Numbered from the stretch's first letter, positions 27,009 to 35,573 are shown. The stretch: DNA of 64,000 bases from an uncultured Eubacteriales bacterium (GCA_934561055.1 CAKTFN010000005.1:76527-140526); one strand, 5' to 3'. A program made the numbers and translations. Notes: generated by a model not told the origin, from the sequence alone.

Positions 27009-28160
27009 TCATTGATTTTCGGTTTCACCGCGTCTGACATAAATCCGTTTAATTCTCGGCATAAAATTGCAAAGCACTTCGTAACCGAAGCTGTCGCTCA
27101 TTTCTCCGAGTTCTTCCGCGGTAATTGCCAAAGAGCCGTTTTTTCCGAGAATAATCGCCCGATCGCCCTCATTGACCTGTTCAATGTCCGAAACGTCAAC
27201 CATAATCTGATCCATACAAACTTTTCCGACAACGGGAGCTTTTTTTCCGTTGATAAGAACATATCCTTTGTTTGAAAAACAGCGGTTGTATCCGTCGGCA
27301 TAACCTATGCAGACAGTTGCGATTTTTCTTTCGCACGGAGCGGTATAAATCTGTCCGTAGCCGATTTTTGTTCCCTTTTTAACGGTTTTGACGAACGCAA
27401 CGTGGCTTTCAACCTGCATTGCCGGAATGAGGTGAACGCGCTCTTTGTGAACATCTTCCGAAGGATAAAGACCGTAAAGCGAAACACCGAAACGAACCAT
27501 GTCAAAGCTCTTTTCACCTTCAATTACAGCTGCACTGTTGCAAATATGTTTTATCGGAATTTCAATTCCGTGTTTTTCAAGAAGTGAAATAAAGTTTTCA
27601 AAACGTTCCGTCTGCTCGTTTGTGCTTGTTTTGTCCTTTTCGTCTGAGCAGGCGTAATGGCTGAAAAGTCCTTCGACATAAAGGCCGGGAAGTCTTCTGA
27701 TTTTTTCAACCGCTTCCGCACCGTTCTCGTCGTCGGTGAAGCCGATTCTTCCCATTCCGGTGTCAACGGCAATGTGAACTTTTGCCGTTTTGTTCATTTT
27801 GAGCGCGGTTTCGGAAAGAGCCTTTGCGTTTTCAACATTAAATATCGTTGCCGTAATGTCGTTTCTGATAAGATCTTCATACTCAAGCGGACTTGTGTAT
27901 GAAAGGATGAGTAACGGCGTTTTTACGCCGGCGGCACGGATTGCTTCGCCTTCGTTGATTGAGGCAACGGCAAAGTAATCACATTTATTTTGCAAAAATA
28001 GTGCAATTCTGCGTGAGCCGTGGCCGTATGCGTCGGCTTTGATAACACACATCGTTTTTACATCAGGTGCAAGCAAGGCCTTGAGTTCGTTGAAATTGTT
28101 TTCAATCGCGTCAAGGTCAATGCGAGCAAAACTTCTGTAATATGACGGTTTTTTTTTCAA
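27009..28160 (-). CDS. alr: alanine racemase
   Basis: Makes D-alanine for peptidoglycan with pyridoxal phosphate. In 383 aa the PLP lysine lies in VIKADAYGHG near residue 42. The second catalytic tyrosine fits the IGYGQIYTA segment near 265. The family block GKVCMDQIMVDVS follows. Length and motifs are normal. It starts 38 bp after the sugar kinase gene with no terminator between, so read-through from the kinase operon is likely although the functions differ. Confidence 0.95.
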   Translation of the reverse strand: MKKKPSYYRSFARIDLDAIENNFNELKALLAPDVKTMCVIKADAYGHGSRRIALFLQNKCDYFAVASINEGEAIRAAGVKTPLLILSYTSPLEYEDLIRNDITATIFNVENAKALSETALKMNKTAKVHIAVDTGMGRIGFTDDENGAEAVEKIRRLPGLYVEGLFSHYACSDEKDKTSTNEQTERFENFISLLEKHGIEIPIKHICNSAAVIEGEKSFDMVRFGVSLYGLYPSEDVHKERVHLIPAMQVESHVAFVKTVKKGTKIGYGQIYTAPCERKIATVCIGYADGYNRCFSNKGYVLINGKKAPVVGKVCMDQIMVDVSDIEQVNEGDRAIILGKNGSLAITAEELGEMSDSFGYEVLCNFMPRIKRIYVRRGETENQ

Positions 28161-28198
28161 ACTTACACTACCTTCCGTTAGTTTATTGCGGCAGTTGA

Positions 28199-29791
28199 TC
28201 AGCCGTTGAGAATTTTGAAATTTTCTTTGTTGGTTTTATAAAGTTGCTTGTAAACTTCATAGTTTTTGTCATAAGCCGGTTTGTTTTCCGGATTGGGCTT
28301 GAACGTTTTGACGCTCTTGATGAGCTTTCCGGCGTCGGCAATCGAATCGATTACTCCGATTCCGGCCGCAACAACAACCGCCGCTCCTACGGCGCCGACG
28401 TTCTGCGGGCTTTCAACGGTTTCAATCGTTCTTCCGGTGCAATCGGCAAGAATCCGGCTCGTTGAATCGTTGAGCGCACCGCCGCCGACAAAGCGGATAA
28501 CGTTTGAAGTTTTGATTTTCTTGTCCTGGGTTTCAAGCATCCAGCGCATATGGAAGCAAACTCCTTCAACTATTGCGCGGATAATCTCGCTCTTTCCGGT
28601 GTCAAGACTGACATTGAAGAACATTGCTCTCGAGTTCGGATCTTCAAACGGGCAACGGTTTCCGTGGAACCACGGAGTGAAAACAACTCCGTTTGAACCG
28701 GCCGGAACGCTTTCGATAACATCCGAAAGGAACTGATAAAGGTTCGTATACTTGCTTTCCATATCCTCGGCAACATGAGTTTTTTTAAGATAGATACCGA
28801 TTTCATCGAGTGCAAGGTGATCCTTCACCCACTCAAGGCATTTTCCTGCGGTTTCAAGTTCCGCAAAATAGTTATAAAGTCCGTCCTGAGCGCCGACGAT
28901 TGCGGCAATCATCGAAGATGCGTCAACAACGTTTTTGTCAACAACGGTTGAAACCCAGCCGGAAGTTCCCATATAAATGTGGGTTTCTCCGTTTGAAACC
29001 GCACCTGCGCCGACTCCGATGAGGGTTGCGTCTCCGCCGCCGCCGAAAACAGCGGTTCCTTCCTTGAGACCGAGTTCTTCGGCAGCCTTCTTTGTGAGTC
29101 CGCCGACTCTGTCGGTACTTTTTACGATTGTTGCAAGGTGATCGGTGTTGACGCCGAACATTTTGCACATTTCACGACTCCAGCCCTGCTTTCCGGGGCG
29201 AACGTCATAAAGAAGCGTTCCGAAAGCCGAGTCCGGAGTCATAATGAACTTTCCGGTCATTCTTGCGATGAGAGCTTCCTTGACGTCGAGCCATTTATAA
29301 ACTTTTTTGAAAACGTCGGGTTCGTTGTTTTTAACCCAAAGATATTTGTAAACGGGATCCTTTACGCTGAGAGCGGCCGCCTTTGTGATTGAAAGCGACT
29401 TGAGAAGTTTCACAACGTTTCCGCCTGCAACCTTAAGGCCGTAAGCCATGTTTTCTTTAAGCTCTTTTCTTGCACGCTGATCCATATAGCTCATTGCACG
29501 ACGAATCGGAAGCCCGTCCTTATCAACAAGAACAAGGCCCTGCATCTGGGAGCAGAACGAAATTCCGTCGATATCGTCCGGAGTTACGTCGGTTTTTGTG
29601 AAAATTTCTTTCGTTGTTTTGCACATTGCCGCCCACCATTCGTCGGGATCCTGTTCGGCGCCGCCGTCCGGAAAGACATAAAGCTCATAACCTTCAATTG
29701 CATCGGCAAGAAGCTCAACGGTTTTGTCAATCCCAAAAAGGCAGGTTTTGACTCCGGTTGTTCCGATATCATATGCAAGAGCGTATTTCAT
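28199..29791 (-). CDS. FGGY-family carbohydrate kinase, xylulokinase-like
   Basis: A 530-aa sugar kinase with the actin-like fold. The N-terminal phosphate loop is YDIGTTGVKTCLF, then the substrate motif SYMDQRA, the catalytic aspartate region FGGGGDATLIGVGAGA, and the adenosine motif RFVGGGALNDSTSR near 430. It most resembles xylulokinase-type members, but specificity within FGGY cannot be read from sequence alone. It lies 7 bp after a TetR gene whose final codons supply the ribosome site, so regulator and kinase are one transcript. No isomerase or transporter accompanies them. Confidence 0.85.
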   Translation of the reverse strand: MKYALAYDIGTTGVKTCLFGIDKTVELLADAIEGYELYVFPDGGAEQDPDEWWAAMCKTTKEIFTKTDVTPDDIDGISFCSQMQGLVLVDKDGLPIRRAMSYMDQRARKELKENMAYGLKVAGGNVVKLLKSLSITKAAALSVKDPVYKYLWVKNNEPDVFKKVYKWLDVKEALIARMTGKFIMTPDSAFGTLLYDVRPGKQGWSREMCKMFGVNTDHLATIVKSTDRVGGLTKKAAEELGLKEGTAVFGGGGDATLIGVGAGAVSNGETHIYMGTSGWVSTVVDKNVVDASSMIAAIVGAQDGLYNYFAELETAGKCLEWVKDHLALDEIGIYLKKTHVAEDMESKYTNLYQFLSDVIESVPAGSNGVVFTPWFHGNRCPFEDPNSRAMFFNVSLDTGKSEIIRAIVEGVCFHMRWMLETQDKKIKTSNVIRFVGGGALNDSTSRILADCTGRTIETVESPQNVGAVGAAVVVAAGIGVIDSIADAGKLIKSVKTFKPNPENKPAYDKNYEVYKQLYKTNKENFKILNG

Positions 29792-29798
29792 ATTATTA

Positions 29799-30479
29799 TC
29801 ACATTCCTTTCGGATAAATATTAGGTTTAAGGGCGGCTTTTACGAATTTTACAATATTCCTTACCGCGAATTCGTCTTTTTCAAAAATATCGTCTCCGGC
29901 ATAGATTCTGTACCGTTCCGAATAATAATCGCAGGCATAAGAAAACTGAAGGGTTAGAAGAATGTTATCCATAAGAAAAGCGGCCATTCCGGGATCGATA
30001 TCCGTTCGGATTTCTCCCGAAATCTGACCCTGAATGATTGCGGTTTTATAAGCGTCGGCAGTGATTGACTCCATTTTTTCCGCAAGTTTTTTTCCGAGTT
30101 CGGCGTCTCTTTCCGTTGTGAATTCATTGTAAAGTTTGATCATTACGGCGTTTCTTCTTGAAAAATCAATCGCCGCACGAATCAGCTTTTCAAGTTTGAG
30201 AATGACGTCTTCCTCAACCTCGTTGATTGCGTCAAGAATCTCTTCAAGGAAAGAAATTCCGTAGCTTACGCTCGTGAGGAAAAGATCCGTCTTTGTTTCA
30301 AAATATTTATAAAGCGAGCCGACGCTTACCTCGGCTTTTTTTGCGATGGTATTGATGTTTGCGTTTTCAAATCCCTTCGTTGCAAATTCGTTCACCGCAA
30401 CATCAAGAATTTTTTTTCGTTTCTCCTCGGAAATATTTTCAAAGGTCGCCTTGTGATAAACCTCTTTTCTTTCAGGCAT
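29799..30479 (-). CDS. TetR/AcrR family regulator
   Basis: A 226-aa regulator with the helix-turn-helix at about residues 25-65 (INTIAKKAEVSVGSLYKYF) and a C-terminal ligand domain. It is the first gene of a two-gene unit with the sugar kinase, so it probably senses a related metabolite or controls the unit itself. This is inference from spacing. I see no clear palindromic operator in the short AT-rich upstream gap. Confidence 0.9.
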   Translation of the reverse strand: MPERKEVYHKATFENISEEKRKKILDVAVNEFATKGFENANINTIAKKAEVSVGSLYKYFETKTDLFLTSVSYGISFLEEILDAINEVEEDVILKLEKLIRAAIDFSRRNAVMIKLYNEFTTERDAELGKKLAEKMESITADAYKTAIIQGQISGEIRTDIDPGMAAFLMDNILLTLQFSYACDYYSERYRIYAGDDIFEKDEFAVRNIVKFVKAALKPNIYPKGM

Positions 30480-30590
30480 TCTCTTTATTTCCCCCTGTTT
30501 TAAAAATTAAAAAATGTATAACCACTCTATTTTATCAACTGCTGACAAAAAATGCAAGTAATTTGACTCAAAAGATTGTTCTGTCGCCTT

Positions 30591-30625
30591 AAAAATAAAA
30601 GCCGCCGCCAAAAAAACGGCAGCGG
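30591..30625 (-). terminator. terminator of the small basic protein gene
   Basis: Minus-strand CCGCTGCC pairs with GGCGGCGG around a T7 loop, followed by a T-rich tail, 30 bp after the stop at 30658. Confidence 0.7.
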
Positions 30626-30657
30626 TTTTTCAAAATCGGCAAAGAAATTTTTCTTTT

Positions 30658-30879
30658 TCAGCGTTCAAGAGCAAGATAATGGTTTTTGATGAATTCTTCC
30701 GTCTTTTTGTTCATGCGTTCCCTTTTTTCGGTGAGAACGTCATCAAGAAAAAGAACGAGCTTTGATGAACGCAATTTTCTCTTTTTGACGAGAATGGAAA
30801 GAAGTCCGTTCGTCAGAAAAATATCGATTGAGCGGATTTTTAACGGAACTGCGAGAAGTTTTATTTTGAATGTATTCAT
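30658..30879 (-). CDS. small basic protein of unknown function
   Basis: A 73-aa lysine/arginine-rich protein beginning MNTFKIKLLAVPLK, with one short hydrophobic patch (IDIFLTNGLLSILV) too weak for a sure membrane span. I do not recognise it. The start at 30879 is chosen for AGGCAGGA upstream; ATG 30915 (14 residues earlier counting TTG 30921) is an alternative with a weaker site. It is the first gene downstream of the structured RNA at 31.04-31.27 kb, on the same strand, and ends in its own terminator. Confidence 0.55.
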   Translation of the reverse strand: MNTFKIKLLAVPLKIRSIDIFLTNGLLSILVKKRKLRSSKLVLFLDDVLTEKRERMNKKTEEFIKNHYLALER

Positions 30880-31043
30880 GATTTTTCCTGCCTTCACTTT
30901 ATTTTTTTCAGTCATTTTCAATGTGGCCTTTCATTTCCCGACTGCATTGACATCATACATCAACACTGTCAAAATTTTTGTCACACTTTGTCGAAAGATT
31001 ATTAAATTTTCTAAAAGCTGTTGTTTCACGGCGAAAGAAGATT

Positions 31044-31270
31044 AAAAAAGAAAAAGCGGCATATTACTGCCGCAGCCGGAGGGTCTAAGCGCGCCCTTCA
31101 CCTCACGCTTAGACCCTCATCCGAAAGCACACCCGTTGAAAGCGCACACCCCACGCTCAGTGTGCCGTACGGATAATCAAAAAGGGCTGCGGCAAAAATA
31201 TACCGCCTTCAAAGAAAGAACATCAATCAAATCAAAACACTTTTCAAAACTCAATGTTCACTAAAAAAGC
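31044..31270 (-). ncRNA. structured RNA with mutually exclusive outer stem and terminator
   Basis: About 225 noncoding bases between a promoter and a strong terminator. Outer stem P1: 31185-31193 with 31069-31077 (9 bp). Inside it are P2 (31170-31174 with 31119-31123, continued by GCACAC/GTGTGC) and P3, a perfect 13-bp hairpin (31079-31091 with 31106-31118). The terminator GCGGCA-GTAATA-TGCCGC plus T5CT6 (31044-31073) reuses five bases of the P1 3' arm, so the two cannot form together. An upstream GCGG can also pair with the P1 5' arm. It matches no family I can recall; 6S RNA, SRP RNA and a riboswitch were considered. Confidence 0.65.
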
Positions 31271-31276
31271 AGTTTC

Positions 31277-31305
31277 AGTTTACCACATTATTCGCTAAAA
31301 TGCAA
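31277..31305 (-). promoter_or_regulatory. promoter of the structured RNA
   Basis: Minus-strand TTGCAT (31300-31305), 17-base spacer ending in TG-rich sequence, TAAACT (31277-31282). Confidence 0.6.
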
Positions 31306-31365
31306 GCAAATATCAATAAATCTTTCCCCTGAATTTTAAAAAAAATCTTTTTTGCCATAATCTTC

Positions 31366-31394
31366 TTGAAATCCCATAAACCTTGCGGTATAAT
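31366..31394 (+). promoter_or_regulatory. rrf2 gene promoter
   Basis: TTGAAA (31366-31371), 17-base spacer, TATAAT (31389-31394), 43 bp before the start codon. Confidence 0.75.
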
Positions 31395-31436
31395 ATGTTG
31401 AAAAGATTGATTATTTTTGAACGGAGAAAAAAACAA

Positions 31437-31841
31437 ATGCTTGTTTCAACAAAGGGAAGATATGCGCTGAGAGTCATGATTGAACTTGCGACTCACGAAG
31501 AAGGTGAATATGTTCCGCTCAAAACAATTGCGACGGCTCAGAATATTTCCGAAAAATATCTTGAAAGCATCATCGGCGTTCTCTCAAAAGCAGGTCTGCT
31601 TGACGGTCTGCGGGGAAAAGGCGGCGGCTACCGTCTCAACAGAAGCGCAAAAGATTACTCCGTCGGAGAGATTCTTCGTCTTACCGAAGGAACGCTCGCT
31701 CCCGTTTCCTGTCTTGACGGAGATGAAAACACCTGTGAGCGCTGTATGGACTGCAAAACCCTTCCGATGTGGGAATCCCTTAACCGCCTCATTTCTTCTT
31801 ATCTTGACAGCGTTTCAATCGAAGAACTTTTGAAAAACTGA
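31437..31841 (+). CDS. Rrf2-family transcriptional regulator
   Basis: A 134-aa winged-helix regulator of the IscR/NsrR/CymR superfamily: MLVSTKGRYALRVMIELA, then the wing LRGKGGGYRL, then a cysteine cluster C92, C100, C103 and C106. Three such cysteines normally bind an iron-sulfur cluster, so a redox or Fe-S sensing role is likely; CymR-type members lack them. ATG 31437 has ACGGAG upstream; the longer frame to 31383 runs through the promoter. No isc or suf genes adjoin it, so its targets lie elsewhere. Confidence 0.9.
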   Translation: MLVSTKGRYALRVMIELATHEEGEYVPLKTIATAQNISEKYLESIIGVLSKAGLLDGLRGKGGGYRLNRSAKDYSVGEILRLTEGTLAPVSCLDGDENTCERCMDCKTLPMWESLNRLISSYLDSVSIEELLKN

Positions 31842-31999
31842 CTTACTATATATTAATGGTATATACAAAAACCTCAAACCAACCTCAAGAAAAGCCGAAT
31901 TTTGCTCTTTTCTTGCGCCGATATAATTCCGAATTGCTCATAATAATTATAAATTATATTGTTTGATTAAAAATTATTTGACTTTTTCCGTGTCGTTTA

Positions 32000-32028
32000 T
32001 TGACAAGCCCTGTTGTTTAATGTAGAAT
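32000..32028 (+). promoter_or_regulatory. promoter of the zinc-ribbon/TM2 gene
   Basis: TTGACA (32000-32005), 17-base spacer, TAGAAT (32023-32028), 45 bp before the start codon. Confidence 0.75.
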
Positions 32029-32073
32029 TAAATTATCCTTATGGGAGAAAATACAAACACGGAGGAAATCAAT

Positions 32074-32475
32074 ATGTTTTGTAAAAATTGCGGTCAACCT
32101 ATGAATGACAATCAGGCAATCTGCTTGAACTGCGGCGTTAAAACGGGAGAAGGAACGGCGTTCTGTGCAAATTGCGGAGCGCAGGTTGCGCCCGGCGCAG
32201 CTGTGTGTACGAACTGCGGAGTTGCAACAGCCCCTCAAAAGCCGCTCGGCGGAAGCGACAACTGGGTTCCCGCCGGAAAGGATAAGGTTGTGATCATCAT
32301 TCTCTGCCTTCTTCTCGGCGGTTTCGGTATTCACAACTTTTATCTCGGCGAAACAAAGAAGGGCGTTTTGAAGATTTTGCTTTGCTGGACGGGAATCAGC
32401 GGGATTCTCGCTCTTGTCGATCTCATTAAAATGATTATGGGCTCATACGAAGTCAATGCGGAAAAATTCATCTGA
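32074..32475 (+). CDS. double zinc-ribbon TM2 membrane protein
   Basis: A 133-aa protein with two zinc ribbons in residues 3-50 (CKNC/CLNC, then CANC/CTNC), a short linker, and a C-terminal TM2 domain of two membrane spans (GGFGIHNFYLGETKKGVLK is the TM2 signature). The function is unknown; many gut Firmicutes carry several such proteins. GGAGG precedes ATG 32074. A strong promoter and terminator make it monocistronic. Confidence 0.9.
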   Translation: MFCKNCGQPMNDNQAICLNCGVKTGEGTAFCANCGAQVAPGAAVCTNCGVATAPQKPLGGSDNWVPAGKDKVVIIILCLLLGGFGIHNFYLGETKKGVLKILLCWTGISGILALVDLIKMIMGSYEVNAEKFI

Positions 32476-32498
32476 GAATATAACACTTTGTTTGAACA

Positions 32499-32542
32499 GG
32501 CTGCGGCGAAACAAAAAGGTTTCGCCGCAGCCTTATTTTTTT
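32499..32542 (+). terminator. terminator of the zinc-ribbon/TM2 gene
   Basis: A perfect 14-bp stem (32499-32512 with 32519-32532) followed by TTATTTTTTT. Confidence 0.95.
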
Positions 32543-32633
32543 GCAAAAAGAGGCAAAAGCCGTTATAATGTCGTTGATTATTAAATTTTTGTTGATGTTT
32601 AACAAAATTTTATGATATGTCTTGTAAAATACC

Positions 32634-32662
32634 TTGACAATTACTAAAATTTGTAATAATAT
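32634..32662 (+). promoter_or_regulatory. hppA promoter
   Basis: TTGACA (32634-32639), 17-base spacer, TAATAT (32657-32662). The leader to hppA is about 90 bases. Confidence 0.75.
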
Positions 32663-32703
32663 ATAAGTTACCTCATAGTGAAGTGATTTTGGAGAGAATA
32701 GCT

Positions 32704-32754
32704 ATGGAGAAAATATTGACGCGGCTTGTCCTATGCCGCAAAAGGAGTTATTAA
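32704..32754 (+). CDS. 16-residue upstream reading frame in the hppA leader
   Basis: ATG 32704 follows a GGAGAG ribosome site at 8 bases and encodes MEKILTRLVLCRKRSY, stopping two bases before the hppA start. The hppA ribosome site AAAAGGAG lies inside this frame, and GCGGC/GCCGC just before it can form a small hairpin. Translating ribosomes would therefore affect access to the hppA start. It may be a leader peptide or coincidence. Confidence 0.4.
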   Translation: MEKILTRLVLCRKRSY

Positions 32755-32756
32755 TA

Positions 32757-34787
32757 ATGGACAAACTTCTCTATGCAGTTCCCGTTGTCAGTGCTCTCGG
32801 TCTGCTGTTCGCTCTCTTCCTTGCGCTCAAGGTAAAAAGGCAACCGGCCGGTACCGAAAGAATGAAAGAAATCGCCGCTTCGATTCACGAAGGAGCAACG
32901 GCTTTTCTTTTTTCGGAGTACAAAATCATCGTAATCTTTGTTGCAGTGATCTTCCTTGCAATCGGTCTTCTGCTCAAAAACTGGCTTGAAGCCGTCTGTT
33001 TCGTTGTCGGTGCGCTGTTCTCGGTTGCTGCCGGCTATTGCGGAATGCGCGTTGCAACCCTTGCAAACGTCAGAACGGCAAATGCCGCAAAGGATCACGG
33101 AATGGCAAAAGCCCTTTCCGTTGCGTTTTCCGGCGGTTCGGTCATGGGTCTTTGCGTTGCGGGACTCGGCCTTCTCGGAATTTCAGCAATCTACATACTC
33201 ACCAAAAACGACGCCGTCCTCTTCGGTTTCAGTCTCGGCGCTTCGTCAATCGCTCTTTTCGCCCGTGTAGGCGGCGGAATTTATACCAAAGCGGCAGACG
33301 TCGGTGCAGATCTCGTCGGAAAAGTCGAAGCCGGTATTCCCGAAGACGACCCGAGAAATCCTGCCGTTATTGCCGATAACGTCGGTGACAACGTCGGTGA
33401 CGTTGCAGGCATGGGCGCAGACCTTTTTGAAAGCTACGGCGGAGCAGTTGTTTCCGCAATCACGCTCGGTCTCATTTTCTGCAAAAACGTAATGCCCGAA
33501 AAGCTCACTTACGGAGCAATGTATCCGCTCCTGATTGCCGCACTCGGACTCGTTTCGTCAATTCTCGGAACCTTCTTTGTGCGCGGAGACAAGGATCCTT
33601 CAAAGGCACTCAAAGCCGGAACATATGTCGCTTCCGGAATTGTTCTTGTCGGTTCACTCGTTCTCAGCCAAGTTTTATTCGGTTCGCTTTATTACGGAAT
33701 CACAATCGTTGCCGGTCTTGTTGTCGGCATTCTCATCGGATATTTCACCGAGGTTTACACATCGGACGCTTACCGATTTGTCAAAAAAATCGCAAAGCAG
33801 TCAGAAACCGGTTCGGCAACAAACATAATTTCCGGAATCGCAACCGGATTCCAGTCAACCGCAGTTTCAATTATATTTATCTGCATCGGAATTTTTGTTG
33901 CCTTCTTCTTCGGAAGCAAATGTGGCGAAGGCGGCGGAATTTACGGAATCGCTCTCGCCGCAGTCGGAATGCTTTCAACAACGGGAATCACCGTTGCGGT
34001 TGATGCCTACGGTCCGATTGCCGACAACGCAGGCGGAATTGCCGAAATGAGCGGTCTTGACGAATCTGTTCGCAACATCACCGACAAGCTTGACTCGGTT
34101 GGAAACACAACCGCCGCAATGGGCAAAGGATTTGCAATCGGCTCGGCGGCTCTCACCGCCCTCGCCCTCTTCTTCTCATACAAGGAAGCGGTAGGAATCG
34201 GTTCAATCGACATTCTCAACAGCAATGTTGTTATCGGCCTTTTCATCGGCGGAATGCTTCCGTTCGTCTTTTCGGCCTTCACAATGGAATCCGTCAGCAA
34301 AGCGGCTTATCAGATGATTGAAGAGGTACGCCGCCAGTTCAGAACCATTCCCGGAATTCTTGAAGGCAAGGGCAAGCCCGATTACAAAACCTGCGTTGCG
34401 ATTTCAACAAAAGCTTCGCTTCGCGAAATGATCGTTCCCGGCCTTCTTGCGATTGCGGCACCGCTTCTTGTCGGCTGTGTTCTCGGCGTAAACGCACTCG
34501 GCGGACTTCTTGCGGGTTCACTTGTCACGGGCGTTCTTCTTGCGATTTTCATGTCAAACGCAGGCGGTGCATGGGACAACGCAAAGAAATATATTGAAAG
34601 CGGAAACCACGGCGGAAAAGGCAGCGAATCGCACAAAGCGGCCGTTGTCGGCGACACCGTCGGCGACCCGTTCAAAGACACTTCGGGTCCGTCAATCAAC
34701 ATTCTCATCAAGCTTATGACAATTGTTTCGCTCGTTTTTGCTCCGCTCTTTGTTCTCATCAATGGCGGTGCAGGACTTCTCGGCTGA
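32757..34787 (+). CDS. hppA: membrane ion-pumping pyrophosphatase, K+-dependent type
   Basis: Couples pyrophosphate hydrolysis to H+ or Na+ export across the membrane, saving energy from biosynthetic PPi. The 676-aa protein has about 16 membrane spans. The catalytic segment DVGADLVGKVEAGIPEDD with DNVGDNVGDVAGMGADL is near residues 185-230. The later site reads GDTVGDPFKDTSGPS. GNTTAAMGKG, with alanine where K+-independent pumps have lysine, marks the K+-dependent group. The pumped ion is not decided here. ATG 32757 has AAAGGAG 8 bases upstream. Confidence 0.96.
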   Translation: MDKLLYAVPVVSALGLLFALFLALKVKRQPAGTERMKEIAASIHEGATAFLFSEYKIIVIFVAVIFLAIGLLLKNWLEAVCFVVGALFSVAAGYCGMRVATLANVRTANAAKDHGMAKALSVAFSGGSVMGLCVAGLGLLGISAIYILTKNDAVLFGFSLGASSIALFARVGGGIYTKAADVGADLVGKVEAGIPEDDPRNPAVIADNVGDNVGDVAGMGADLFESYGGAVVSAITLGLIFCKNVMPEKLTYGAMYPLLIAALGLVSSILGTFFVRGDKDPSKALKAGTYVASGIVLVGSLVLSQVLFGSLYYGITIVAGLVVGILIGYFTEVYTSDAYRFVKKIAKQSETGSATNIISGIATGFQSTAVSIIFICIGIFVAFFFGSKCGEGGGIYGIALAAVGMLSTTGITVAVDAYGPIADNAGGIAEMSGLDESVRNITDKLDSVGNTTAAMGKGFAIGSAALTALALFFSYKEAVGIGSIDILNSNVVIGLFIGGMLPFVFSAFTMESVSKAAYQMIEEVRRQFRTIPGILEGKGKPDYKTCVAISTKASLREMIVPGLLAIAAPLLVGCVLGVNALGGLLAGSLVTGVLLAIFMSNAGGAWDNAKKYIESGNHGGKGSESHKAAVVGDTVGDPFKDTSGPSINILIKLMTIVSLVFAPLFVLINGGAGLLG

Positions 34788-34814
34788 GAATGAAAGAAGA
34801 AACGTAAATATTTT

Positions 34815-34848
34815 GCCGACCGTTCCAAAAGGAGCGGCCGGCATTTTT
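34815..34848 (+). terminator. hppA terminator
   Basis: GCCGACCG pairs with CGGCCGGC (one mismatch), with TCC/GGA inside, then ATTTTT. Confidence 0.8.
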
Positions 34849-34961
34849 CATTCAAAAAGGCACCGTGATTTCAGAAAGCGCACGTTTTGAGGCCGATTCA
34901 CGGCGAGCGTCAAGCCGTCTCAAAAAAATTCGTAAAAACCGAAAATTTTCCTCAAAAAATG

Positions 34962-34990
34962 TTGACATCTGCAATTAAATAGGGTATAAT
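34962..34990 (+). promoter_or_regulatory. tRNA-Thr promoter
   Basis: TTGACA (34962-34967), 17-base spacer, TATAAT (34985-34990); both boxes match consensus exactly. The gap from the hppA terminator to here holds nothing I can call. Confidence 0.9.
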
Positions 34991-35010
34991 AGCGGAGCTG
35001 TGTTGAAAGT

Positions 35011-35086
35011 GCTGCTATGGCGCAGTCGGTAGCGCGCATCCTTGGTAAGGATGAGGTCACCGGTTCAAATCCGGTTAGCAGCTCCA
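35011..35086 (+). tRNA. tRNA-Thr (GGT anticodon)
   Basis: A 76-base cloverleaf. The acceptor stem GCTGCTA pairs with TAGCAGC, with the D arm GCGC..GCGC, the anticodon arm CATCC-TTGGTAA-GGATG with GGT at the centre, and the T arm ACCGG-TTCAAAT-CCGGT. The 3' CCA is encoded. It reads ACC and ACT codons. Confidence 0.96.
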
Positions 35087-35088
35087 AT

Positions 35089-35120
35089 CCCTTGAAACGT
35101 AAGGTTTCAAGGGATTTTTC
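35089..35120 (+). terminator. tRNA-Thr terminator
   Basis: A perfect 10-bp stem CCCTTGAAAC/GTTTCAAGGG followed by ATTTTT, 3 bp after the CCA end. Confidence 0.93.
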
Positions 35121-35212
35121 GTTATATTTGAAAAACCTCTCAGACCTCATCTCCGAGCCGCAATTTTTAGGTTAGGGATGAGGTTTGTTTTAATTTTTAC
35201 GAACAAATTGTC

Positions 35213-35539
35213 TCACATCAATGATTTCAGATAGATTTCAAGCAAATTCAATGCAGTTTCCTTTTCTTTTGGCTGACAGACGGTTAACCTTTCAAAAAGT
35301 TCAGTCTGTTTGCACTCCAACGGAGAAGTCTCTGTCAAAATTTCATCCGGAGTAATACAAAGGGCTTGACAAATTTTGAGAATCGTTTCAATTCTCATGT
35401 TGACCGTTCCTCGTTCTATATCGGCATATGTCCTGTCTGAAAGTCCGGCGGCTTCGGCAACCTCAGCCTGAGTCATTCCGAGCTTTTTTCTGATTGAAAG
35501 CAGTTTATTTCCAATAGTCCTCATGTCAAAAACAAGCAT
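35213..35539 (-). CDS. XRE-family helix-turn-helix regulator
   Basis: A 108-aa Cro/C1-type DNA-binding protein. Residues 10-65 carry the fold (MTQAEVAEAAGLSDRTYADIERG); a helical tail follows that probably dimerises. GGAGGAAG precedes ATG 35539. It stands next to tRNA-Thr but has no integrase or phage neighbour. An inverted repeat directly upstream suggests self-repression. Its wider role is unknown. Confidence 0.88.
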   Translation of the reverse strand: MLVFDMRTIGNKLLSIRKKLGMTQAEVAEAAGLSDRTYADIERGTVNMRIETILKICQALCITPDEILTETSPLECKQTELFERLTVCQPKEKETALNLLEIYLKSLM

Positions 35540-35551
35540 TATTCTTCCTCC

Positions 35552-35573
35552 AAATGTCGTTATATAGACATTT
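35552..35573. promoter_or_regulatory. probable autoregulatory operator of the XRE gene
   Basis: AAATGTC-GTTATATA-GACATTT is a perfect 7-bp inverted repeat with an 8-bp spacer, 13 bp upstream of the XRE start. It overlaps a TATATAA-type -10 region on the minus strand. Confidence 0.6.

Noticed and set aside
31044..31270. 6S RNA, SRP RNA, T-box or a named riboswitch
   Set aside because: There is no rod-like 6S fold with a central bubble, no SRP tetraloop core, no T-box consensus, and no ligand-core sequence I recognise; left as unassigned.
34860..34925. A further GC-rich inverted repeat around TTGACG (CGGC-TTGACGCTC-GCCG, minus strand)
   Set aside because: It resembles the three hairpin-embedded promoters but has no -10 box at 16-18 bases, so I do not call a promoter.
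35011..35539. tRNA-Thr next to an XRE gene as an integrated element attachment site
   Set aside because: No integrase, no direct repeat of the tRNA 3' end and no phage-like gene within the following 20 kb.
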